Shown here in pieces: positions 48,901 through 61,100 of a DNA stretch of 64,000 nucleotides (position 1 is the stretch's first letter; each line of letters starts with the position of its first letter). The position numbers and the translations under genes were made by a program. Below the pieces are notes generated by a model. That model ran no database searches. It saw nothing but the letters and a program-made list of their open reading frames with translations, and was not told the DNA's origin. The DNA comes from Anniella stebbinsi (lineage: Eukaryota > Chordata > Lepidosauria > Squamata > Anniellidae): contig JARDYH010000002.1 in NCBI GenBank assembly GCA_029215795.1, positions 111,226,001 through 111,290,000 of the forward strand. The letters are read 5' to 3'.

Positions 48901-51900
48901 TATCCCCCCTTTCCCCCCCTTTCAGACCTCCCCGAGCTCCTGTTGTGGTTCTTTCTGTGTCAGCTGTGAGGGGGTGGGGTGGGGGGGCTGGATATCCGAC
49001 ACCTTCTGATGTCAGAACACAGTTTCTGACCTTGGAGTGGGGATTCCGAACAATCCTGCAGCCCTTCAGATGCTTTCAAGGGACCATAGGATTGCTCCCT
49101 AATTATTAATCAAAATTTAGTGGATTGCAATATTTTGAGGAGAAAAGTCAATAGTTAGGGAATCAATTTTTTTGTTTGTTTTCAGGGTTAAAAAATTAGG
49201 TACTGGTTTAAGCAAGTCAGTGTTGTTGTTGTTGTTGTTGTTGTTATTTTAGCATACTTACCATATCAACATTCAAAGTTGTTTGTGTACTCATTCAGTA
49301 TATATCACAGCTTTCTTTTGCCATAGAAACTCCAGACAGCTAACTGCACAGAACAATGAAATTATAGTAAAACTCATTTTGAAAGTTATAGATATTGTCA
49401 GGTGCGCGGCTTCCCACGTAATTTGTAGTTAATGAACCTTTGTTTGTTTGCAGGTGTCAGCTGCGATGCATGTTTAAAAGGGAATTTTCGAGGTCGCAGA
49501 TACAAGTGTTTGATTTGCTACGATTACGATCTGTGTGCATCTTGTTATGAAAGCGGTGCAACTACGACAAGGCATACAACTGACCATCCGATGCAGTGCA
49601 TACTAACAAGGGTAGATTTTGGTAAGTGATCATTGCATCCACGTATCGTGATTTTGCAGAGTATAACATTGGACTTTCACCAGACTAACCTCTGTTGCAA
49701 TGGGATATATGCAAAACGGCTGAGCTTACTTTTGTTTGTTTTTTCATGTTCATTTATTTTTGAAAGGAGGTTGAATTTACACTGAGCTCTATACAAATAA
49801 ATAAGTGCTGCACTGTGAATGTTTTGAAAAGTTAAGTTTTTGAAGTTTGCAACGCCAAGTTTCCTGGTGGGTTATGGTTTAAGGCTGCGAGCCAAATGAC
49901 ATTTACATGGGGTGTGAGCATCCAAAACAGGAGGGAAAATGGAAAGGGGAATAAAATAGATTTGGAAAGACTCTGCAATGATTTTAAAAGCATCGCACCT
50001 TCATAAAAACGTGTCATCAAATACACGTTGATGGTCTTCTTTTTGTTTGTTCTTGGGTGGTGGTTTGTTTAGAGAGTTTGGGGGTTAAAATTTAGGAGGA
50101 AAAACAAAAGAGAAGGTTAAAACTTCTGCTTTTGAAAAGATAAAAGAGAAAGCATGTGGCAAATGGAAGTAGAATTCAAAGGGAGATGTGAGAGAGCAAA
50201 GTAAAAACAATGAAGTGACAAAACAATACATTTCAGCAATGTGTAGTTATCTTTCCAAAGAAAACCAGAGGTTACTGTGGGATTGGCTTAATTGTTGTCT
50301 TCATTATTTGTTAGCATATATAGCACTTACACCTTTCTCATTTCTGATGTGTTTTCGGGGGGCCCGCTGTTACCTGGGTTAAATAGATTTATCTACTATG
50401 TGTGTGTGTATAGATAGATATGGTCCACTCCCATTAGTTCTGTAACTTCATTCTTAATATCTATTGAAATATTTCCATTGATGCTGTGTGAAAGATGTGG
50501 TACACATCAGGGTGTGGTACACATCAGGGTGTGGTACACATCAGGGTTATGTAGTATTGTTGAAGCTTCTGTTTTCATTAATTAGCTACAGTATGCAGAT
50601 GGGAGCACATGTAGATGTCTGTGTGTATGTACATATAGGGACAGGGCTGCTTATGTTACATACTTAATGGCACTATAGATTTGATTGAGTTGATGACAGT
50701 ATTTTGTTAAGTGCTATTTGAACCTCAGCCGTTAGAAAGGGGGCATGCTGGTTCTCTGAACAAGTACAGGAGCCTATATTTAAGAGAGACATAACCATCA
50801 ATGCATAAGTGGGTGTACTTCTGTCTGGTGCAGGGTTATTCAGTGCAGTTTATCCATCCTCCCCTTTAGCTCATTTGGTGGCTTGACAAATATAGGAAGT
50901 CAGGCCTAGCCAGTACATCAGCAAACACTGCATTGTGCTTTTTTCCTAACCAGTCATGAACTGTGTCTATCTTCTGTATTCCACATTCTGCATATTGCCA
51001 TTGCTCATCCTGTCCATATTGTTAAAGCAGAAGTTTGTATACTGCAGGAAGTTCCAGTCACTAATTTCTCTCAATTCATTCCTGTCCGTCCATCTCTCAT
51101 CCAGGCTTCCTGTGTCCCTTGTAGGAGGAAGTGATCTGTGCTAGGTAGGTGCTTAGAGAGGGGAACCCAGGATCAAATCACCACTAAGCCTTAAAGCTCA
51201 CTAGGTGTTCCTGGGCCAGTCAGCTTCTTTGAGCCTAACCCACCTCAGGAGTTGTGGTGATAGAATGGGAATTGGGGAAACTAAGATACAGCCCCCCCCC
51301 CTTATTTCATTGGATTTGTCTCTTATTTTAATCAACTTGCTCAGTTCATACTGGATGTGCGGTGGTTGCTGTGTATCACAGTTCCATGCAGCTGTTGTAT
51401 TATCTGTAATCATCTTTCCACATGTATGGACTGGTCTGCTTGTTAAGACCACATGCTAATGCCACCACCTGGCAGGAAGGTGTAATGTTGGGGGGGGCGG
51501 TGGCTTGTGTCCTTAGAAGAGGTCAATACAGGACATGCACGTATGGTAGCTGCTGCATAAACCTCTGACCACGTCAAAGAACTACACCGCGACTGCAGCA
51601 CTTGCGCAACATGAGAGAGTAGTGGCCAAGAAGAAGTGTGAGATGTAAAGCCAGGAAATCACTAGTTCCTGTCACACTCCAGCCCTGAACTCACTAGATG
51701 TTATTTAGGCAAGTTGTTCTCCCTGTCCCTCATTTGCAGTAACCCTGTAAACTAGGTTAGTGTTATTATTCTCTCTTCAAATTTGCAATACGGGGATAAT
51801 AATACCGAAAAAATTTATAGGGTTACTCTAAGAAATAATGATAAAATGGGTTCAGGGTGCTGTGAATGCTTAGAAAGTGCAAAAGTTTGAATCAGCCTGA

Positions 51901-52111
51901 GGATTCATGCAGGCCCGTTCATATGTTATGCCTTTGTTTTAACTGATGCATTTTTTTCTGGAACTGCAAACTCTGTAAAGAAATCTGTAGGGCAAAGTTC
52001 CACCTATGTTTCACTGATCCTTTACTGATCCATACGCCTGTGGGGGACATAAGTACACCGAGCTTGGCATATCTATATTGATTTGCATTTTATTTTAAAA
52101 GAAATTTTATA

Positions 52112-52142
<31 letters not shown>

Positions 52143-55100
52143 GGGGGGGGCAGGAACAATTATGTCACATGCACAAAGTGGAAGGTGGCCCTTTGTATCC
52201 CCCACCCCAGTGATGAAACAACTTTTCATAATCTTAGGGCACAGTCCTATGGAATGTATCCTGGCTATGCGTAACCCTCCGAACTCGTAGGCTTACGAGT
52301 ATGTTATACATTTTAGCTAGATGGGCGATTTCGGGGTGAGGGAGGGAAGGAGGCTGGGGATAGCTTGTATTCGCATGTCTCTAGTCTCCCCCCCCCCCAC
52401 CTCCAGGAATGACATTTTTGTTTATTTAAAAGATCTCTGTCCCACTTTTAAACATGGTTTTCAAAGCTGCTTACAAAAAAAGTAAAATACAAATAAGTAT
52501 GCTCTTAAATCAAAATCAACAGAAAAACATAAAACTTAAATTGAAAACACATAATAAACAGCATCTGAAATCAGTTAACTGCCTGGGCAATTTTTTAAAA
52601 AGGCCTTTACCTAAAACTTTAGAAAATTAGACATTCAGGGAGCAGTTTCACCTTCTGTCATCAGGGGAATAGTGAGGATGGCTAATGAAAATAAGGCACA
52701 GAGAGCTCTTGGTACAAAACACAACAAAATACATAGGTAGCATTTCTATATTTTATACAGAAGGGTCTGGCTTTCCAGCCAGAGGATCTTGAGACATATT
52801 ATGGAATCCAGAAGCCTTTCCGATATGCCAGTGTGACATTTGATAATACTTTAATAAATGCTTTTGACCTACAACCTTGTTGCTTTCTCAAAGTTCTACT
52901 GTCTTTAGAATGTTTTTTTGTTTATTTGTTAATAACATTTATATACCACCTTATCTGTTAAAAAAGCCAGCAAGGCGTTGTACAACAGTTTAAAACAATA
53001 AAACTTTGCAACCATAAAACAAGAACATTAAAGTTGATAAGATGTGTCTTTAAACCCTTTCTAAGGGTCAAGAGATTGGAGGCCAGTCGCATTCCATAGT
53101 TTGGGGCAACACAAGAAAGCCCCTTTATGTTTGCCTTACAGTTTCCCTCTGCGGATAATGGCGTCCTCAAAAGGGCCTTTCTTGCAGATCATAATGCTCG
53201 GGCAGGTTCATAGTGAGACAAGCAGTCCCTTAGATGAACTGGAATTGTAGGTGATTAAGAAGAGTGGATAGGAAGCAAGGCTGGTCTGATGGAAGAGGCA
53301 TCTGGCTTTTTGTGCTTTCTGATCTGTAACCCAGTGGATTCAAAGTATTTAAGCTTTTGAAACCAGTTGGAACAAATCTTCTTAAATCTTAGTGCTTTGG
53401 CTTTTAACTGGGTTGCAGGGCTGAGATGAAAATAATTCAAAACAATAATTGGTAACCTAGATGAAATGTGATTTCTTTAAAAAAATAGTTTGGGCACGTC
53501 AGCTCGAGAGAGAGGAATAGTTACCAGTTTTGTGTGTGTGTTGTATATGTCGTTTAGTTGTTGACTATTTTTTTATAAGCATGTCGTTTTTGTGAAAGAG
53601 CAGTATACACTAACTATTATTAGTCGCTTACAAAGTAGTGGCAGAATTTCTTTTTTCCTTTTTTGCTGTACTGTTATTATGAGAAACAGCTTTGTCTCTA
53701 GTTATCAGTGTGAATTTTGCAACTGAGGAAGGTCTAAGTAACTTAGAGTACAGTGATAAGGGGCTGCAGTTTGATAGGCGGCAAGCCCTGCCGGCAAGAG
53801 CTAGGCAGGACAGGAGGAAGTTAGAAGCTTTTACAGCCTCTCTGTCCTCTGGTTCATTTTTGTTTAGCTAGCTGGCTCACCAGGGAGTGGGTGACGACAG
53901 TGATGGGGAGGCTATTGGATTGAGTAGATCCAGCCCCCCCTGCCGCCGCCCACCATCCTGCCCTCTTTTCTTCCTCTCTGGTGCAGAACATTCATTGGCA
54001 GCTGGGATAGGGCAGAGAAGATCCACGATTGGATCTCCTGCTTCACCATTGTAGCTCATCATGGATTGCTTTGTCCAGCTTGTAATAGTCACTGTTCAGT
54101 TGCGTTGTGCAGATAAGTATCTCCTCCAGGAGACTAAGCGAGATTGATCTTGAAAATTAGAAGGGAGATGATTCTGTATATATTGCTTTTTTTGGTCCCC
54201 TCCCCCTTTTGGCCTTCAGTGTGCCACACTGGTTAGTTATAGGTATGTGTGGCCATACAGGGTAATAAAATTTCTATGGAATAATAACTGCTGTGGACTT
54301 ATTTTAAATACTGCTTCAGCTGGAAAGCATTTCAGATGAAACCTGAAGGCTGTCAGTTAAGAAAAGGCCAGTTTCATTTTCTTGTTTCAGAAACAGCTGT
54401 TCCCCATTCATTGTTTACAAACAAATTCTCTTTCCTCCTAGCTTGCAGCAAGATTGGTGGTGTTATGAATGGTCTTCTTTCATTTTTTCAAGTGTAGCAT
54501 TTTTGTTTTTCTGGAAATACTAGGATTTTTCGGTCAGTCTGCATCCCCGATATGGATGCAATACCACCTTCCTCAAAGGTGGTTCATAGAAGCATATGAA
54601 AAAGTACGGGCTTTTTCATGTTCTCCACATCTATGTGCTGCTGACTGTGCCAATGTGCAGCTGGAATGACCAGGTCATTTGGATTGCTGTTTTCTTCTAA
54701 GGCAAAGTCCATTGATGGGCCACTTCATATATATTAGGAACAGTTCTTGATCCTGCATGGGGGATCCACGGGTAATCCTGTGTTGCAACCCACAGGTAAA
54801 GTGGGGTATTACCCAAACTTTTCCCAGGGAGATTTTCTGGTTATGTTCTGAAGACTTTCCTAGCATCGTCTCTTTTTAGAGATGACGGCATCATGCGTCA
54901 TATCTCTGTTCATCAACATGTTTGATATGCTCTTCCTAACAAGTGCATTTTGCTTACGTCTTTACTGGGAGAATTCCTAATACTGGCCATTCGTATTAAA
55001 CAAAAATACTTAAAATTCCACCTGTCGAATCAGAACCTACAGTAGGGTTACCCAAAACATTATTCCCCTGAATATTGAAAACTGATTCAGTGGTTAGGTA

Positions 55101-58100
55101 TTTTCTTAAAGGGCCTGTTCAGATGACGCGCTAAGCCATGGCTAGGCCACTAACCCTAACGGTGCTTATGTAGCCACCATGGTTAGGAATGGTTCACGGG
55201 ACGCACTAAGCCATAATGTTTAGCTCAAAATGCTTAACACCATGGCTTAGCATGGCGTCTGAACAGGTCAAAAACTTTTACTCTCCTTGCAGAGATTAAG
55301 TCATTGCTGTTTATTACCTTTTGTTGTTGTGATCTTGTCTCTCTACATGTTACCTCTACATGTAGATGTAGAGGTAACATGATGGAACATGACCTTACTG
55401 CCATGGATATCATTATCTAGGATCTTTGTTATAACTTCCTTGAAACAGTATTACTGCCACTTACGTGGCCTCATTAAAATCTGCTTAAATACTAGCAATG
55501 TACAGAGCAGCAAACATATTCCTTAAGTTCTGCCCTACGTCTGATGGTTTCTGTGGGGCGATGTCGTAGTCTGTATTCCTCAGTGGCCTCTCTCTCACTT
55601 TAACCAAGGCATCATTTGTGAACGTCCCCCACTTCTGTATGCAGAGCAGCTTTCAAGGAAGGTTGCTTTTTTGTTTCAGGAGGAATTGCTGTACTCGCAT
55701 CTATTACTCAGTCTCCCTAACATCGGAGCCAACTTTGCTAGTAGGAAATTAGAATTGTTCAGCTTCAAGGATCACTTCAGGCATTCTGTAAAGCTTTAAA
55801 GTTTGCACTCTGGGTTGGTATAATGCTTGTTCCCAGCTAACAGTGCCCAACATATCAAGAGCCAGGCTCAGGAACATAATTCTTTCTCTGCAGCCTCCCT
55901 TTCCTAAAGCAGATTCTCTCCCCCACCATCCCTGGCTGCATTTAAGCACTTTGGTGATGCCAAAGTTAACCCTGGTTTCAGATTCTGGGTTAAGAGAATT
56001 GTTGGTTAGCTTTCCCCTTGCTTTCATGTTGGTGCTGACAGACTACACAGATGAGAAGTAGGGAGGGGAGGGGAGTTTGCTGCAGGGAGGGAGCACAAAT
56101 TCCCACAGCTGGCCTATTCAGTCCAGTGGAGGTTATATCTGCACTAAACATCTTAGGGCTCATTCTGCCAAGTGTGCTGCTGCTCCATAATGTACATTCA
56201 TCTCAATATGGGACTTGTGTAGGAGCAGAGAAAACTAACTGCTTTCAGTGGTGAAGTAATATTTGCGATACACAAATATATTGCAAGCAAGGCTTTATTA
56301 CTACTATACTATTGTTATGGGGGAGAGACGTTATTTGACTTTTCAGCTTGGTTCCCCCCCCCCCCCCCGGTTTGTTTGTTTGGGGTTTGCATGAGCTTTT
56401 CTTGTTTGAGGAAATAATGATATACACCAGACGTAGGCCGTGTGGTGGCCGCGGGTGCCTGTGTGCCTCTACATACCTTTCATGGCGCCTCTAAGGTGCC
56501 TTGCTCTGCCCTCACACCCTTTCCCCCCCCCTAATTAACTATTTCCCAGCAGTTGGGATTTCTGTAAATGAGGTTTCTGTTTGAAAACTTTGGGTTCAAA
56601 AGAATTGTACATCTGCCTTGTACTCAGTCTTTTGGGCAGGTGACTTGTGCTTTGCCATCTCTCCCATGGCAACCATTTTGAGGTGGTGCCAGGACAGTTT
56701 CTCAAATTGCCAAATGAGCCCATGGCCCCAAATGGTTGCCTACCCCTGATATACATTATTACTTCAAGAATGCCTTAAGGATTTTATTAACACTGGTCTG
56801 GTTTCAACTGTGGCAGGTGTGGAAAATTAACACGCTAGCTGCCTTAAGCATAGTACCAATAGGCTTATTTTATGTAGAATAGAACTTCAGAACTTAAAAG
56901 TGCCACTCTCCTTCTGCATTCCTTCTTAAATTGGGACCATCTTTTAAAACTTTATTTGAATAAAAGAGTTCTGTAATATCACAAATGCTTATCTTCATGA
57001 GATTAAAATGTATAGACAATAGATGTTGGTTTGTCTTTGATAGCATAAGATGTAGTGATTTTGTATTATGAGAGATTAATTCATTGAATTATTCATTGAT
57101 ACAAATGTCTGAGTTAATAGCAATTTAGAGAGTCAATATTTCCGTGTTTCCCATATTTGTAGCCATTATTTTTTTGTGAACTGAGTCCACACACATTTTC
57201 TTTTTCCAGATTTGTACTATGGTGGAGAAGCTTTCTCAGTAGAGCAGCCACAGTCTTTTACTTGTCCTTATTGTGGAAAAATGGGTTATACGGAAACATC
57301 TCTTCAAGAACACGTTACTTCAGAACATGCAGAAACATCAACAGAAGTGGTAAGCATAAACACCTTTGCTTCTCCTTGCGTCTAAATAACACTAGAAACA
57401 TCTTCTGTCCACCATAATGTTCAGGAAATTAAATGCTAAAGTAATAAACACTAAATTAATATTTAAATTCTTGCTCTTTAAAATCAGTAACCAGTGTGCT
57501 TTCTTTGACAGACTGATTTTCTAGTTTTGCCTTGTTCCCCCCCCCGCAACTTTATTACCTGCTTCTCATTATAAAATAATCCCAAAGCAGATACAAAATC
57601 AATAAAACACAAAATCATAAATCATCAGCCAGTAAACCATGGAAGAACAGAAACACAGATAAGTAAGTTTACAAGATGCAGCAATGCAGATGTGGCACCT
57701 TCAAGACGGCATTCCCACGAGTTCTTAATATCAGGGCAGGTACATGGGAGAGAAAATACTCCCCCATCAGGTCTCTAGGTCCTAAGCCATGGAGAGCTTA
57801 ATATGTTCAGAGATCGGAAATAAGCTGGGGATACCCAGGCATGGTCAGGGCTTCACGAAAGGCTGACGAAATATCTAGTACACAGCCAGACTAGTTTGAG
57901 CTGGGGAGCAGCTCTTTTATAATGAATCCTGGACAAAGTTGTCTTTCTTTATACCCTGGAAGTTATGTTATCCTTAATATAACTTCTTTGAAAACTTATT
58001 CTCTAAAAACAAATTTGGTGTGGAATTATTTCTTGTGTGTGTATAGAATTCTAATAGTGAAACCTATAATAGACTAACCTACCAATGAAAGTTTACAGAC

Positions 58101-61100
58101 TTTGTTCTGATTGACTCCACTGGGTGGCAGTGGTGTTTCATATAGCTGAATACTATACAAACCTACAAGTAGAGGTGGTTGTGATGATGGTAGTATAGTA
58201 GTGTTGTACCTAGGCAAGAGCTCTATTCTCTCTGTATCCAAGGTATTGTTCCTGAATCTGCTTTAAATCCACTCTGTTTTGACAAGGGCGCTTCAAAGAA
58301 CAGCAAAGAAGAAGGTGGGAAGGGACAAGGTTGTTAGATTGCTGCGAAACAAAAACAGAACTGGTATATAGGTTATTAGGAGTATTTGTCTAATTTTGAT
58401 GAACAAAATTGGTGGTGTGATGGGTGAAACGTCTGAGGTCTTACGTGTACTTGTCTCCTGAACACACTCTCAGAGGCATCATTTTTTAGACCTCTTTTGA
58501 GTTTAGGAATACATAACAGTATGAGCCAGTGCATGTTCTTGCACAGTCAGATAGGAACTGTGTGCGTGTTTGTTCCCTTTCATGAGAGACTAAATGTTAC
58601 AATGCAAGTGCTGATGGGGAAGGATAGGAGCACTCCTTCCCCCTGTCACCCCCTTGCTATGTTACTATTATAGACCTACAGCAGTTGAACCTCCTTGCAC
58701 CTCTAGCCTAAAAACATGGCACCCTGGTGATCTGTGCCTTCACCACAAACCCAACTTTTGTTTTTTATGCTAGACGTGGAGGACAAAGCAAACACGGGCT
58801 GGTGGAGAAGGGGTAGAGAGTGGGCAAGTAGAGGAGGCATGCATCATTTCATCCCTCCAGTGCCAGTTGGCTGCATTTCTGTGTTTTGTGCACAGTCAGC
58901 AAAGCCTCTGCCTGCGCACTTAGTATATAAACTAAGTGGGCTGGTGGAGGAGTTAGGGAGGGCTCATTTCTCATCTGCAGAATATTTCACTAGTCTGTGT
59001 TTTACTCACAGGAGGGGCTGGCAAAGGAGGGATAAAGTGCATCCTCCTCAAACCGCTCTTATGAGTGAAATGGAAGAAAATAATACATTTTTAAGGCTAG
59101 TAACTTTTGGGGGCTACTTTATAAGGCTAGTCTAACTCAATGTATTTGGTGGTGTCATGTTTAAGTTTTTAAGGGATTATGAGTGTAGACATTAATACAT
59201 TTGTATTATTGTTTCTGCTTTTTTATATATGCCACCACTTCCTCCATGGTGCTCTAGGTGACATGTGTGTCGTCTCTACAAAAGATAGCATTTTAAAACA
59301 AGTTGTTTTTTTAAAAAAAGGACACCTTATTAAAAAAAAAATTAAAACCCAAATTTGAAATCCTTTTTGTTACGAGTGTGTTTCCTTAAATGAGTCTCCT
59401 TGGACATTACTTGTTCAGACACCTGCAACTTTGGAAATATAATTAGCCCTTGCTAGAAATTTGCTCATTCTCTGTGTTGGACTTCATCAGAACAAGTACA
59501 ACACTAAAGCTAGTCGTTAGGCTTCTTTCTTTCATCAGGCATTCATTCCCCTGTAGAGTTTATGCAGCCCAGTCAAATTCCAGAGAGGTCACTGAACAAG
59601 GAACACAGCTGTTTGGATCAAAGTGGGAAAATGTCAAATCTAACTAGTCTTTCCCTACCTGCAATTTTGTTACATGCCATACCAGCGCTGTTATCAGAAG
59701 GCACACGATGCAGGTACCTTGCTGAAGTTTCGCAGGTCTGGGTCAAGTCAGTGCCTCGATGAGAAATCTTTTGGGAACCCTGGGTATGCTGCCTTATGCT
59801 CTATTGAAGAAAGTGGGATATAAATGTGTTTAATAATGAAACAGAACTTACTAAGTGACCATCGGGTAGGTTTTCTCATACCTAACCCTGGAACAGGAGG
59901 ATCAGTGTAGTGGTAAATTTTGAAGTGCACAAGGGGCTCATTAGATGAGACTCCAAAGTCACAACTAGAGTGTGTGTGGTGTCTGCCCGCGTATGCGCAC
60001 ACTCACATATGCTGGTTTAAGACTAGAGTTAAGATTATCCCATGTTGGTTCAAGTTCCAGAAAGCTATGAAATGAAGCTTAGGCTGATGCCTTAACAGAA
60101 ATGCCTCTATGTTAAATAATGATGTTGTGCAATGTTGCAAATTGTACTTGCTTACAACTTACCATCCATGCAACCATACTTTTCCTGGGGTTTTCCGACT
60201 CAAAGTATGGAGTTCCTGGGAGCAGCAAAGGTGTCCCACATTGTCCTGACCCTGTATTGCTTTATGAAACAGCTGAACATTACTGTATCGCTAGAGAAAT
60301 CCTCTTGTGAGTTGACGACCAATGTCTGTTGCTTGGAAGCAAGCACAATTTTTGACGTACAGCATCACGGGACATGTCTGAAAGGCATCAGCCTAAACTC
60401 CCAGTTTCCTGGCTTTCTGGAGCTTGAGTCTACATGAAATAACATAACTCTGGTCTTAAACCAGCAGGTTTTTGGATCGTTGAAATTTCCTAGCTTTTAA
60501 AAAGAAAATGTATTACGTATTATGTTCTGAATAACAAAACACACACACAAAAAAGCAAGCAAGTCATTAACTGAGTAGATATGTACAAATGAATAGACAT
60601 GTCCCTGTATGTTCAAAATAGCTTACTACTGAGTAAGCCTACACAGAATTCCAGCATAGCTTTTTTTCTTTTCCTCCATCAGTGGGAGTGATTGCCTCAG
60701 GCTTCAAAACTATCTCTTTTATCTTTTCTCCTCCCAGGAATAAAATCTGTAGTCCTGTGTCTGCGAGTCAGAAAAAGAACAGCTGCCGCTAGAGCTTTGG
60801 TGTGAAGAAATAGTGGAATGCTAATGATAGTTGCCCCTCCTTTCCCATTTAGGAGCATGAAAGTAGAAATTGTGTGCTATAGCAGCTCCTTCTCTGTGTT
60901 TTGGAAGTAGAGAGGAGGGGGAAGGTTCAGGTGAATGAATTGGGGGTGGGAGATTGCCCGCTTCCTGATTATTTGCAAGGCTGACCTTGATCATCCTTAT
61001 GAACTGGAAGATGGAGTTGAAGGCGAGCTATTATTTTCTCAACCTGACTCTTCAGATAGTAGTTTGTGTTCTCTAATGTGATGACTGTTGTTGGTCCCTT

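Noticed and set aside
58734..59135. A 133-codon plus-strand frame in intron 3
   Set aside because: No recognisable motif, no splice context and no similarity to the gene. Chance frame.
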